Positions 35,430-44,497 of a stretch of 64,000 bases of DNA are shown piece by piece. Origin of the DNA: Mucilaginibacter sp. MD40. GTDB lineage: Bacteria; Bacteroidota; Bacteroidia; Sphingobacteriales; Sphingobacteriaceae. The notes beneath the pieces are model-generated. The model saw only the letters and a program-made list of their open reading frames with translations. It made no database searches and had not been told where the DNA came from. Where the stretch lies: contig NZ_NRSW01000001.1 of NCBI RefSeq assembly GCF_002288635.1, forward strand, positions 845,080 through 909,079, read 5' to 3'. The first letter of the stretch is position 1. Each line of letters begins with the position of its first letter. The translations under genes were made by a program, and so were the position numbers.

Positions 35430-36194
35430 TTAACGGTCCTTTTCAAACCATCTTAACTCCAGGTTTTTACCATCAAATACCGCGTACGTATAGTGGTTTA
35501 CCCATTCGCCAAGGTTTACGTATCGGGAGCTATCCGGCAGTTGCACATCAAGCGGCAGATGCCGGTGACCAAAAACAAAATAATCGAAATGGCGGCTTTT
35601 AAGTACCTCTATTGAAAAAGCCTCGAGCCATTCCTGCTGATGCTGCTGCTTGTATACATCCTGCTTATTGGATATACGGCTTTGGTGCGACCACGCGTTG
35701 GCAATACCTACGCCAAGGTTTGGGTGCAGCCTTGCAAACAACCATTGGCAAAACCTGCTTCTGAATACTTTTTTGAGGAATTTATACATCCTGTCGCCGG
35801 GACCCAGTCCATCGCCGTGGTGCAGGTAAAATGTTTTGCCGGCACGCTCAATTTCCAGTTCATCGGCAATAATGGTTGCCCCGAGCTCCTGTACAAAATA
35901 ATCGAACATCCACATATCATGGTTGCCTTTAAACATGTAAAGTTTTACCCCGGCATCGGTAAGCTGTGCCAGCTTGCCTAAAAAACGGATGTAGCCTTTA
36001 GGAACAACTGTTTTATACTCGAACCAAAAATCAAAAACATCGCCCATTAAGAATAATTCGGCAACATCATCCTTGACCATATCCAGCCAGCGGATAATGC
36101 GGTCTTCCCGCTCACGCGAGGAGGCATAGCCCATTGCTCCCAAATGAAAATCGGACGCGAAATACAGATTTTTACCCACCGGCATAAGGCGCAA
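35430..36194 (-). CDS. lpxH: UDP-2,3-diacylglucosamine diphosphatase
   Basis: This 254-residue calcineurin-like phosphoesterase cleaves UDP-2,3-diacylglucosamine to lipid X in lipid A synthesis at the inner membrane. Metal-binding motifs are FASDFHLGAMG near 11, LMGDVFDFWFEYK near 48, KGNHDMWMFDY near 90, LHHGDG near 123, and FGHRHLPLD near 210. Length fits LpxH. The gap to the next gene upstream is 31 bases, so co-transcription with the DUF922-like gene is possible. Confidence 0.93.
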   Translation of the reverse strand: MRLMPVGKNLYFASDFHLGAMGYASSREREDRIIRWLDMVKDDVAELFLMGDVFDFWFEYKTVVPKGYIRFLGKLAQLTDAGVKLYMFKGNHDMWMFDYFVQELGATIIADELEIERAGKTFYLHHGDGLGPGDRMYKFLKKVFRSRFCQWLFARLHPNLGVGIANAWSHQSRISNKQDVYKQQHQQEWLEAFSIEVLKSRHFDYFVFGHRHLPLDVQLPDSSRYVNLGEWVNHYTYAVFDGKNLELRWFEKDR

Positions 36195-36225
36195 AAGTAC
36201 ACATTATAAGGCAGCTAAAAAATCA

Positions 36226-36783
36226 CTACAGGCTGGCATTCTCGGGCGGCAGATACTGTAACCTTTTTTCAAAATAAATATCCCAGCTGCGTTGTTGCTG
36301 CCGATTGGTCATGTTTTGGGTATCCTGCTCATAATCTTGGTTAAGCTGCTTGTAGCGGGCATCTATACGGTTAAATATGTTCATGGCCTCGGCCTGGTAG
36401 TTGGCGGTAAAGCGGGTGTTACTCATTACCCTTAAAATGTCCTGCTGCTCCAGGAAAGCGATGTTGTAATGCCCCTGCTCGTGTTTCAAAATTTCGGCAA
36501 GCTGGGCGTCTGTAGTTATACGCGAACGGTCAAGCCATGATTTATAATTGTTCATGAACAACCTGACATTGAAATGCAAAATATAGTCGCCGTTTCTGCG
36601 GCTGGCCTGGAACTTAAAGTCAAGAGTGCAATTGGTGTAAGCCACCACACCCCTGCCGTTGCGTTTAGGCACGCCCTGAAAATCATCAGGCGTAAGTGTA
36701 CGAAAGGGTTGCGCCAAAACTGGCTGCGCGGCAAAGTACAGCAGCACAACAGCGCATACCATACAGTGTTTAATCCATCTCAT
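36226..36783 (-). CDS. DUF922-like secreted putative zinc protease
   Basis: This 185-residue protein has a signal peptide (cleavage after VLAQ, about residue 25). The motif LKHEQGHYNIA near 98 contains HEQGH, a zincin-type HExxH, which is the hallmark of DUF922 proteins. The N-terminal part LTPDDFQGVPKRNG also fits that family. Peptidase activity is predicted from motif only. Confidence 0.8.
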   Translation of the reverse strand: MRWIKHCMVCAVVLLYFAAQPVLAQPFRTLTPDDFQGVPKRNGRGVVAYTNCTLDFKFQASRRNGDYILHFNVRLFMNNYKSWLDRSRITTDAQLAEILKHEQGHYNIAFLEQQDILRVMSNTRFTANYQAEAMNIFNRIDARYKQLNQDYEQDTQNMTNRQQQRSWDIYFEKRLQYLPPENASL

Positions 36784-36807
36784 TAAAAGCCGTTAGGGTA
36801 AATAAAT

Positions 36808-37749
36808 TTACTTTTTGACGGCGTCTGTATGCAAAAGGTTTAAACTCATCATTTCTTTCATGGTACGCTGCATGGCATCACTTGAGCCATCAAGAAAAAT
36901 AACGTTACCCTTCGAGTTTTCGGCAAAGTGTTTTATTGATTCCGTCCACATGGTGAACAGGATAACCGAAGTATCCATGTTGGCTTCCTGCATTTCTTTG
37001 GCCGCAACGGTCATACCCTTGGCAACCTCTTCTCTGAAAAGCGCGATACCTTGTCCGCGCAGTTGAGCGGCCTGGCGCTCGGCCTCGGCAGAAATTTTAA
37101 TGGCATTACCTTCTGCTTCGGCAGCTTTTGTTTTAGTGATCAATAAAGCCTGACCTTCGTTTTCAGCAGCGGCTTTCAGGTTATTTGACGCCACCACCTG
37201 GCTCATTGATTTCATAATCACATCATCAAAGGTGATATCATTTAACTGAAGATCTTGCAGGTGATAGCCCCAGCCTTCTAATATATTATCCAGTTGTTCT
37301 TTTACGTGCTCAACAATATCACGGCGTAGTATCAATACTTCGCTTTGGCGTTTGGTGGCCACAAAGGCACGGATCGAGCCTTCCACCGTGCGGATCAGCG
37401 CCTGCATTAGGTTTCGCTCATCAACAAACTTAAACGCTACGTTTTTGATGGTTTCTTCCTCCTGGTTTAGTACCGAATAAAGAAGCATGGCCTTGAAGTA
37501 CACGTTGGCCTGATCATATGTTACCGCCTGGAACTCCAGTTCAACCGAGCGGTTCTGGATGGATATTTTTGAGTAGATATTCTCAATCAACGGAATCTTG
37601 AAGTTTAAACCGGGCGTTAGTATCCTGCGGTATTTGCCAAATACGGTTATTACCACTATGGTACCCTGCTTAACGGTTACAAACGATGAGAAAACAATGA
37701 TTACGATGAAGAACAGAAAAATGTAGAGCAGAACAGATGAGGCTTCCAT
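36808..37749 (-). CDS. SPFH/Band 7 (stomatin-like) membrane protein
   Basis: This 313-residue protein has one N-terminal membrane helix (about 6-26), then the SPFH domain (about 28-200: GKYRRILTPGLNFKIPLIENIY, then RNLMQALIRTVEGSIRAFVA). A long Ala/Glu-rich coiled coil follows (about 200-250). These proteins form membrane-bound oligomeric cages that organise lipid microdomains or guard FtsH-type proteases. No NfeD or protease partner is adjacent. A short gap (24 bases) separates it from the DUF922-like gene. Confidence 0.9.
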   Translation of the reverse strand: MEASSVLLYIFLFFIVIIVFSSFVTVKQGTIVVITVFGKYRRILTPGLNFKIPLIENIYSKISIQNRSVELEFQAVTYDQANVYFKAMLLYSVLNQEEETIKNVAFKFVDERNLMQALIRTVEGSIRAFVATKRQSEVLILRRDIVEHVKEQLDNILEGWGYHLQDLQLNDITFDDVIMKSMSQVVASNNLKAAAENEGQALLITKTKAAEAEGNAIKISAEAERQAAQLRGQGIALFREEVAKGMTVAAKEMQEANMDTSVILFTMWTESIKHFAENSKGNVIFLDGSSDAMQRTMKEMMSLNLLHTDAVKK

Positions 37750-37850
37750 TAGGTTGTATTTTTTATAAAGATAGCCTAATTTGGTTTCCCATCAATATAA
37801 TTTGTTTGGAATAAGGTATAGGGCTGTCTTGTGATAACGAGCTAAAAAAC

Positions 37851-37879
37851 AAAAAAGGCCACCTATAATGAGGGTAGCC
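37851..37879 (-). terminator. Terminator of the ergothioneine operon
   Basis: On the minus strand GGCTACC and GGTGGCC pair around a nine-base loop and are followed by T6, 28 bases past the egtD stop. Confidence 0.8.
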
Positions 37880-37906
37880 GTTTTGCTAATTAGGATGTGC
37901 TGGCTA

Positions 37907-38896
37907 TTACACCGCCTGCCAAACCGCATCCAGGAACCAATTTTTACTGTCGCTAAAGTGAACCATTGGCTCAAAGCCTGTCGTTAGAGCCAGTTCATCT
38001 GTTTGCTCAACGGTATATTTTTGAGATATCTCCATGTAAATGTATTCGTCTTTAGCAAAAGAGATAACCTCACTGCCTACCACCACTCTCTGCTCTGCCT
38101 GATTTACCAGATAGCTTTTACAGGCACCTGTTTCCGGGTCATACATGGCATAATGGTCAAACTGATCCACAATAAAGTCAGCACCCAGCTCACGGTTCAT
38201 ACGCTCCAATAAATTGAGGTTGAAGCGTTTGGTAATGCCTTGTTTATCATTATAAGCAGCTAAAACAGTTGCCGGGTTTTTCTTAAGATCAACACCGATG
38301 AACACCATATCCCCTGGCGACAAATGTTTGCGCAGCTCATGGCAAAACAGCTCCGCATCAGCCACGGGCATATTGCCAATGTTTGAGCCTAAAAACATCA
38401 CTACTTTACGTTTGTCAGAAATAGCTGCGGCTTTCTTCAACATATCAAAATAATCGCCATTGAGGCCGGTGATATCAATGCCCGGCAATGTAACAGGCAG
38501 GGTCATGTTGAGGTACGAGATCACATTTTCTGAAATATCGATAGGCAGATAGCTAAAATCCGTTTTATTATCCAGCAGGTATTTTAATAGCTTGGTTGAT
38601 TTAGTGGCATCCCCGGCACCTAACTCGATCAGATCAAAGGCATCGCCCTGGCCCATCATGGTCTGGCATATTTCGGCTGTTTGCGTAGTAAATATCTCCA
38701 TTTCGCAATTGGTTGGGTAATATTCCTCGCAGTTCATCAAGTCCTGGAAAAGCTTATCGCCATGCGCGTCATAAAAATATTTTGAATTGAGATGCTTAGG
38801 CAAAGCGGTTAAGCCGGCAATGGTATCTTTATAAAATTGAAGATCAGTGAGAGGGTTGTTTTCGCCGGTGGCTTTTGTTAAAACTTGTGGTGCCAT
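37907..38896 (-). CDS. egtD: L-histidine N(alpha)-methyltransferase
   Basis: This protein has about 329 residues. I start at the ATG at 38896 (MAPQVLTKATGENN); a longer frame reaching 39094 lies within egtB. EgtD trimethylates histidine to hercynine with SAM, the first step of ergothioneine synthesis. PKHLNSKYFYDAHGDKLFQ near 30 and CEEYYPTNCEMEIF near 52 are the histidine-site segments, IELGAGDATKSTKLLKYL near 82 is the SAM loop, and MFLGSNIGNM near 150 is typical. It is the last gene of the operon, 25 bases after egtB. Confidence 0.93.
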   Translation of the reverse strand: MAPQVLTKATGENNPLTDLQFYKDTIAGLTALPKHLNSKYFYDAHGDKLFQDLMNCEEYYPTNCEMEIFTTQTAEICQTMMGQGDAFDLIELGAGDATKSTKLLKYLLDNKTDFSYLPIDISENVISYLNMTLPVTLPGIDITGLNGDYFDMLKKAAAISDKRKVVMFLGSNIGNMPVADAELFCHELRKHLSPGDMVFIGVDLKKNPATVLAAYNDKQGITKRFNLNLLERMNRELGADFIVDQFDHYAMYDPETGACKSYLVNQAEQRVVVGSEVISFAKDEYIYMEISQKYTVEQTDELALTTGFEPMVHFSDSKNWFLDAVWQAV

Positions 38897-38921
38897 AGGT
38901 AGTTGGTAGATGGTGTTTTTA

Positions 38922-40073
38922 TTATTTAGCCAAACGTATGCCAGTAAATTGCCAGCGAAGCTCGGGTTGAAAAAAATTGCGATAAGTGATACGGCTATGG
39001 TTAGGCGAGGTAACTTCTGATGCCCCGCGTAATACCTTTTGCCCCACCATAAATTTGCCATTGTATTCGCCAATGGCGCCTGGTGCTTTGGCAAAGCCCG
39101 GATAAGGCAGGTATGAACTTTCCGTCCATTCCCATCTTAACCCCCAATTAAATTTTGTTGCTGCTACTTCCCACTCAAACTCGGTAGGTATGCGCATGCC
39201 TTTCCAGGACGCATAAGCGTAAGCCTCATAATAACTGATGTGATTTAATGACTCGTGCCGGTTCACCGGCTGCAAACCATGAAAAGTATAGTTGTGCCAT
39301 TTGCCATCTATCTGGTGCCAGTACATTGGCGCCTTAACCTGGTTACTGTTTACCCAATCCCAACCTGCTGCATGCCAATGGCGGAAATCATGATAACCTC
39401 CGGCCTCAATAAATTCCAGATACTCGGCATTGGTAACCAGGTTAGGGCTTATCTCATATGCATTAAGATAAACCTTGTGGTGGTTAAGCTCGTTATCAAA
39501 ACAAAAGCCCTCGCCGTTAAAGCCAACTTCATAAACGCCTTCTTCTATTTTTATTAATTCACTTTCCGATTGGTGAAATTTCGGTATTACCCAATCCCTC
39601 GAGTAAGCCGGAAACAATGGGTTATGGCCAAGGATGTATTTAATATCCGTTAGTAGAAGCTCCTGATGCTGTTCCTCATGGTTAAAGCCCAGCACAAGTA
39701 ATTCTCTAACATCGTCGTTCACATTGCCACAGGCCAAAAAATTATACATGGCGTCATCTACATATTTGCGGTAACGCTTGATGTCGATAACCGTTGGCCT
39801 GCTTAAATTACCCCTGTCTGTACGGATAACACGTGTGCCTACGCTTTCATAATAGCTATTGAAAACGAAGTTATAATTAGCGTCAAATTCCTGGTACTCG
39901 GCGAAATATGGTTTAAGGATAAAGGTTTCGAAAAACCATGTGGTATGCCCTATGTGCCATTTAGGCGGACTCACATCTACCACGGGTTGTACCACGTAAT
40001 CTTCGGTTTGCAGCGGTTCGCATATAGCTTCAGTGCGCTGGCGTACTTTTTTGTAACAGTCCGCTAAGTCCAT
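38922..40073 (-). CDS. egtB: Ergothioneine biosynthesis sulfoxide synthase
   Basis: This 383-residue non-haem iron enzyme joins hercynine to a cysteine-type thiol. It has an N-terminal DinB-like four-helix domain (PKWHIGHTTWFFETFI near 37, and GFNHEEQHQELLLTDIKYIL near 130). Together these give the iron-binding His set (H...H-x3-E-x-H). A C-terminal FGE-sulfatase domain follows (about 180-383), with NAEYLEFIEAGGY, then EWTESSYLPYPGF, then SRITYRNFFQPELRWQFTGIR at the end. No egtA or egtC is in the window, so cysteine rather than gamma-glutamylcysteine may be the sulfur donor. It starts five bases after the permease stop. Confidence 0.92.
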   Translation of the reverse strand: MDLADCYKKVRQRTEAICEPLQTEDYVVQPVVDVSPPKWHIGHTTWFFETFILKPYFAEYQEFDANYNFVFNSYYESVGTRVIRTDRGNLSRPTVIDIKRYRKYVDDAMYNFLACGNVNDDVRELLVLGFNHEEQHQELLLTDIKYILGHNPLFPAYSRDWVIPKFHQSESELIKIEEGVYEVGFNGEGFCFDNELNHHKVYLNAYEISPNLVTNAEYLEFIEAGGYHDFRHWHAAGWDWVNSNQVKAPMYWHQIDGKWHNYTFHGLQPVNRHESLNHISYYEAYAYASWKGMRIPTEFEWEVAATKFNWGLRWEWTESSYLPYPGFAKAPGAIGEYNGKFMVGQKVLRGASEVTSPNHSRITYRNFFQPELRWQFTGIRLAK

Positions 40074-40078
40074 AGGTA

Positions 40079-41650
40079 TTATTTAGTATTCAAAAAGCGA
40101 TTTAAGTCGGAAATTGTTTTGATGTGCAACTCATTTGCCTGTTGCCTGCGCATCATTAATGCGTAGGCATTGTTAAATCCAATGGGTTTTAGCCATTTAA
40201 TTTTATATTGAGCAGCAAATGCAGCTTTAACATAAGCATAAGTACTGTCTTTACTGCTTTGTAACCGATTAATTACGTTCCGCGGTGCCTGTAAAATAGC
40301 CAGCAATCCCGTACCTGTATATTCAGGGTATACATCTATCTGGTTGTTGGTCATGGCGTCAAAAACGATCTTTGTTCCGCCGAGCCCGGTTTTAGTTTCA
40401 ACGCCATATTTGGTGTAGCCCTTTATCAGCATACTATACATATTGGTAAGGATGTACTGTTCACCAAATATTTTTGAGCCTAAACGCACTACCTCGCCGT
40501 TGCTTTGCTGCGGAGCTTTATACAATCCTTTAGCCTGCAAAAAATCTTTGGCCACGCGCTCGGGTGTTTGGTGAAGATAATCAGTACGGTAGTTTAATTC
40601 CGTCATTACCGAATCATTTATTAAGCCGGAAAGTTTATTAAGCGTTGTCTCCAATTGAGGAAATTTCTTCAAAGCATCTTCACGCACCAGCGGTGCAGCA
40701 TAGTAAGGCGGAAAGATTTTCTTGTCGTCATTTAAAACTACCAGATCATAAGCCTTTAGCCGGCCATCGGTAGAGTAACCGCTGATAACGTCCAGTTCTT
40801 TTTCCTGCGCGGCTTTGTACATTACGGCATCGCTGATTACAATCGTATGGATCTTTAACCTGTATTTGCTTACCAAGCCAAGGTTGCCGTCCTGCCGGCC
40901 CATAAACTCGGGGGTAAAACCAGCTGTTAGCTTGCTGCCATATGCTGATGGAATAAAGTAAAAGCATGAAAGTATCAACAGCAGCACCGGCGCTATCTTC
41001 ACCGCTCCTTTCACTTTCCTGAAGTTTAGCTTTTGCAAAAGCGATAGCAGGAAATCAAACAAGATAGCCAACATAGCGGCCGGGATAGCCCCCGCTAATA
41101 TCATGTTGGTATTGTTGAGCGAGATACCTCCGAAGATAAATTCGCCCAACCCGCCTGCGGCGATGTAAGATGCTAATGTTGCTACGCCAACGTTGATAAC
41201 GGTAGCAGTACGAATACCTGCCAGTATTACCGGCATAGCCAAAGGTAATTCTACTTTAAATAGTACCTGCCACTTGTTCATACCCATGGCTATGGCAGCT
41301 TCTTTAACATTGCTATCGACACCGGTTATGCCCGTGTGAGTATTTCTTACTATGGGTAACAGTGCGTAAAGTAGCAATGCCACAATAGCCGGTTTAGCAC
41401 CAATACCTAACAGCGGGATCATGAAGCCTAATAAAGCGATGCTGGGTATAGTTTGTAGTATGCCCGCTATACCCAACACCGGCCCGGAGAGTTTGCGCAC
41501 GCGGGAGATGTAGATACCTAATGGTAACCCGATAAGCACGGCGATAAATAGCGAAATAAACGTTAACCCGATATGCTGCAACGTTTGCACCAGTAGTTTA
41601 TCGCTTTGCTGCCGCATAAACTCCATAAGGGTTTGTTGATGCTCATTCAT
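40079..41650 (-). CDS. EgtU-like ABC permease fused to a circularly permuted substrate-binding domain
   Basis: This protein has about 523 residues. The N-terminal half (about 1-225) is an OpuAB/ProW-type permease with five or six helices and the EAA loop KEAAIAMGMNKWQVLFKVELP. The C-terminal half is an osmoprotectant/EgtU-type binding domain, but its two halves are in swapped order. The stretch normally in the second half (GFTPEFMGRQDGNLGL, GYSTDGRLKAYDLVVL, FPPYYAAPLVR; about 248-385) comes first. The stretch that normally begins the domain (GSKIFGEQYILTNMYS, GLGGTKIVFDAMTNNQIDVYPEYTGTG, WLKPIGFNNAY; about 393-510) comes last. It overlaps the ATPase gene by eight bases and is five bases before egtB. 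EgtUV is the known ergothioneine importer; osmolytes are the alternative substrate. Confidence 0.85.
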   Translation of the reverse strand: MNEHQQTLMEFMRQQSDKLLVQTLQHIGLTFISLFIAVLIGLPLGIYISRVRKLSGPVLGIAGILQTIPSIALLGFMIPLLGIGAKPAIVALLLYALLPIVRNTHTGITGVDSNVKEAAIAMGMNKWQVLFKVELPLAMPVILAGIRTATVINVGVATLASYIAAGGLGEFIFGGISLNNTNMILAGAIPAAMLAILFDFLLSLLQKLNFRKVKGAVKIAPVLLLILSCFYFIPSAYGSKLTAGFTPEFMGRQDGNLGLVSKYRLKIHTIVISDAVMYKAAQEKELDVISGYSTDGRLKAYDLVVLNDDKKIFPPYYAAPLVREDALKKFPQLETTLNKLSGLINDSVMTELNYRTDYLHQTPERVAKDFLQAKGLYKAPQQSNGEVVRLGSKIFGEQYILTNMYSMLIKGYTKYGVETKTGLGGTKIVFDAMTNNQIDVYPEYTGTGLLAILQAPRNVINRLQSSKDSTYAYVKAAFAAQYKIKWLKPIGFNNAYALMMRRQQANELHIKTISDLNRFLNTK

Positions 41651-42608
41651 GCGGAACATGGTTTTTAAAGCGTGAATAAGCAGACATCAACTGATCAAAT
41701 GTTACAGAGCGCACTTCCCTGGTTTGCTGGTTGATAATATTAATGTTTTCGCGGGGGTAGAATTTAAACGTATCTAAAGCCTCCCATACACCGGCATTTG
41801 CTGCCAATTGAGAAGTATTTATACGACGGCCATCCGCAGGCAGGTATTGCCATATGTCGCCCAACTTTATGGTTTTCAACTCCAGTTGCAGGTGCTGCTC
41901 TTTCAGGAAGTCCTTAACAAAATCATTGGCCGGATTGAAGAGTAGCTCAGCTGCTGTTCCTATCTGCACAATTTGCCCTTTATCCATTAAAGCAATACGA
42001 TCTGCCAGTAAAAATGCTTCCTGCACATCGTGCGTAACCAGGATGATGGTTTTACGCTTAAGCTCATCGAGCAGCTTAAACTCTGCATGTATCTTGGAGC
42101 GCGTAACATTGTCTAACGCCCCAAAAGGCTCATCCATTAGTAGTACCGGCGCATCGGCAACCAAAGCTCTTGCCAAACCTACCCGCTGCTGTTGCCCGCC
42201 GCTTAACTCTGCCGGGTAGGCATTCAGATATTCTTTAGGCAGATGTAATTTTTCTAATAACTCGTTGGTGCGCGTTTCAATCTTAGCTTTATTCCATTTT
42301 AAAAGGTTAGGAACAATGGCAATGTTTTCGGCAACCGTGTAATGTGGAAACAAACCATTGTTTTGTAACACGTAACCTATAGAGCGGCGTAGCAATTCCG
42401 GTGCCTGGCTTAAAATGTTTTGTCCATCAATTTCTATTGTACCGCTATCTGGTTCAATAAGGCGATTGAGCATTTTAAGCGTAGTGGTTTTCCCGCATCC
42501 GCTTGTGCCCAACAGAGCCAGAGTCTCGCCTTTGGCCACCACAAATGAAATATTGTTTACCGCGTGGGTTTGCCCGAAAGTTTTAACCAGGTTGCTAACT
42601 TTTATCAT
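41643..42608 (-). CDS. EgtV/OpuAA-like ABC transporter ATPase
   Basis: This 321-residue ATPase has Walker A LLGTSGCGKTTTLKML (about 32-47), signature PAELSGGQQQRVGLARAL near 135, Walker B VLLMDEPFGALDN near 158, and H-loop LVTHDVQEAF near 190. The C-terminal 90 residues are not CBS domains as in OpuAA and carry no recognised motif. It pairs with the permease/binding fusion downstream (8-base overlap) and follows the flavoprotein gene by nine bases. The chromosomal context with egtB and egtD argues for ergothioneine as substrate. Confidence 0.9.
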   Translation of the reverse strand: MIKVSNLVKTFGQTHAVNNISFVVAKGETLALLGTSGCGKTTTLKMLNRLIEPDSGTIEIDGQNILSQAPELLRRSIGYVLQNNGLFPHYTVAENIAIVPNLLKWNKAKIETRTNELLEKLHLPKEYLNAYPAELSGGQQQRVGLARALVADAPVLLMDEPFGALDNVTRSKIHAEFKLLDELKRKTIILVTHDVQEAFLLADRIALMDKGQIVQIGTAAELLFNPANDFVKDFLKEQHLQLELKTIKLGDIWQYLPADGRRINTSQLAANAGVWEALDTFKFYPRENINIINQQTREVRSVTFDQLMSAYSRFKNHVPHE

Positions 42609-42617
42609 GCGGGCCGC

Positions 42618-44006
42618 CTAATCTTCTAAGGTCATGAACAGGTTATTGAGCGATTCTGAATAGGTGGGATGCGCGAAAACACAGTAACGGATCCTATCGT
42701 AAGTTATGCCGCCTTCCATCGCCATTTGTAAAACGCTCATGATCTCGCCACCTTCGGTACCAACAATGGCTACACCCAATATCTTCTTAGTTTTGGCGTC
42801 TACAATTGCTTTCATCATGCCGCGGGTATCGCCGGTTTCAATTGCTCTTGCCACGTGCGACATCTGCAGCTTTGCCACCTTGTAGTTCAATCCTTTTTCT
42901 TTCGCCTCGGTTTCCGTTATCCCAATCCGGCCTAACTCCGGATCTGTAAACATGCAGTAGGGTACAGGCCTGTTACGGATACTAAGGTTTTGCTTTTCAA
43001 TCAGGTTACGATACACAATGGTGTAATCGTTATAGGAAATATGGGTAAAAGCCGGGCCGCCTTTTACATCGCCCAAAGCATAAATGCCCTTTACATTGGT
43101 CTCCAGTTTGGTGTTAACCGTGATGTAACCCTTGTCGTCGGTTTTAACGCCGGTTTTATCAAGTCCCAAAGTATCGGTTTGTGGCGCGCGACCGATAGCC
43201 ACCAAAACATGGCTGCATTTTATTTTGTCTTCGGCATCTCCTGTCTTAATGGTAACCGTGATCTTGCCCTTATCTTTTTGTTTAACCCGGGCGGCTTTGG
43301 CATTAGTACGGATAGTAATATCTTCCTTCTCAAGAATGCGGGTTAATTCCAATGAAATGTCTTCATCTTCACGAGACAATATCCTGCCCGATTTTTCTAT
43401 AATGGTAACTTTGCTGCCAAATCGTGCAAACATCTGCCCAAATTCTAACCCTATATAGTTACCGCCCAGGATCACCAGATGCTCCGGCACCTTTTCCAGA
43501 TCAAGTATGGTAGTTGAGGTAAGGAAATCAATTTCATTAATGCCCTCAATATCATTCGGGATAACCGGCTTACCACCTGTGTTAATGAATATCTTATCGG
43601 CTTTAAACTCTTTTAAGCCATCCTTTTTAGTTCGTACGCGGATGGTTTTCGCCCCGGTAAAAGTAGCTTCGCCAAATAATACATCCAGGTTTTCGGTATT
43701 TTCGGCTGCCTTGAGTCCTCCATTACGTGATTTAAGCACTATCTCGTCTTTATGCTTTTTTATTTGCCGCATATCAACCTTGTAGCCCTTGATGGTAACC
43801 CCCATATCGTTACACTTGCTGGCAAGGTATGCCACACGTGCACTGGCTACCATGGTTTTAGTTGGAGTACAGCCATAGTTTACGCATGTACCGCCATAAA
43901 AGCGTTTTTCAACTATCAGGGTTTTCATGCCCGCCAAAGCCAGCTTTTTGGCCAGTGGCGCCCCTGCCTGACCCGAACCGATTACTATAGCATCGTATTG
44001 CTTCAT
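42618..44006 (-). CDS. Class I pyridine nucleotide-disulfide oxidoreductase (mercuric reductase-like)
   Basis: This 462-residue flavoprotein has the FAD motif IVIGSGQAGAPLAKKLALAG at the N-terminus. The redox-active disulfide is in GGTCVNYGCTPTKT (Cys at about 41 and 46). The NAD(P) motif LVILGGNYIGLEFGQ is near 175, the second FAD motif GIYALGDVKGGPAFT near 308, and the C-terminal dimer motif CVFAHPTYSESLN has the catalytic His. It lacks an N-terminal HMA domain and the C-terminal Cys pair of true mercuric reductases. Its place between DUF427 and the EgtUV-like genes suggests a small-molecule disulfide substrate, perhaps oxidised ergothioneine; that is inference. Confidence 0.88.
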   Translation of the reverse strand: MKQYDAIVIGSGQAGAPLAKKLALAGMKTLIVEKRFYGGTCVNYGCTPTKTMVASARVAYLASKCNDMGVTIKGYKVDMRQIKKHKDEIVLKSRNGGLKAAENTENLDVLFGEATFTGAKTIRVRTKKDGLKEFKADKIFINTGGKPVIPNDIEGINEIDFLTSTTILDLEKVPEHLVILGGNYIGLEFGQMFARFGSKVTIIEKSGRILSREDEDISLELTRILEKEDITIRTNAKAARVKQKDKGKITVTIKTGDAEDKIKCSHVLVAIGRAPQTDTLGLDKTGVKTDDKGYITVNTKLETNVKGIYALGDVKGGPAFTHISYNDYTIVYRNLIEKQNLSIRNRPVPYCMFTDPELGRIGITETEAKEKGLNYKVAKLQMSHVARAIETGDTRGMMKAIVDAKTKKILGVAIVGTEGGEIMSVLQMAMEGGITYDRIRYCVFAHPTYSESLNNLFMTLED

Positions 44007-44007
44007 A

Positions 44008-44289
44008 TTACTCGGTTACCTTAACGCCTTTCCAGAATGCTACGTAGCCGGCTATCTGAGCCGCGGCAGCCTTTGGCTCGGGATAGTACCATGCCGCATC
44101 TCTGTTTTGCTGACCATCAACATCTAAGGTGTAATAGGAGGCTACGCCTTTCCAGGGGCATGTAGTATGCGTATTGCTTTCGGTCAAATATTCGGACTTA
44201 ACGCTTTCCTTTGGAAAATAATGGTTATTCTCTACAACAATAGTATCATTACTTTCGGCGATAACCTGGTTGTTCCAGATGGCTTTCAT
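44008..44289 (-). CDS. DUF427 domain protein
   Basis: This 93-residue protein is a single DUF427 domain (MKAIWNNQVIAESNDTIVVE, NNHYFPKESV, THTTCPWKGVASYYTLDV, AAWYYPEPKAAAAQIAGYVAFW). The TTCPWKG box holds the conserved Cys. DUF427 proteins have no settled function. It is first in the six-gene operon, one base before the flavoprotein gene, so here it is tied to ergothioneine metabolism. Confidence 0.9.
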   Translation of the reverse strand: MKAIWNNQVIAESNDTIVVENNHYFPKESVKSEYLTESNTHTTCPWKGVASYYTLDVDGQQNRDAAWYYPEPKAAAAQIAGYVAFWKGVKVTE

Positions 44290-44442
44290 TGGCGGTGATG
44301 TATTTAAGATAAATATAACTTATAAGTACGGTTTTATAATCAGCTACATGATTTTTTTGTTTGAGCTCTATATTATTTTATTCTGAAAATCAATTAATTA
44401 AAATTTTTTGTAAAAATTATTTTAAAATAAAGTCTAAACGTA

Positions 44443-44450
44443 TATCTTTG
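44443..44450 (+). promoter_or_regulatory. -7 box of the tRNA-Glu promoter
   Basis: TATCTTTG matches TAnnTTTG. A TTTT at 44420-44423 takes the -33 position at exactly 19 bases. The start would be about 40 bases before tRNA-Glu. Confidence 0.6.
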
Positions 44451-44497
44451 CAGTCCCAAAATAAGGGAAACAGTTTAGACTGTTAAACTTAAAAGAC

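Noticed and set aside
38897..39094. Longer egtD frame starting at 39094
   Set aside because: The extra 66 residues lie in the egtB coding region and are unlike EgtD; the ATG at 38896 fits the family start.
42618..44006. Mercuric reductase (merA)
   Set aside because: No HMA domain, no C-terminal vicinal Cys pair and no mer genes nearby.
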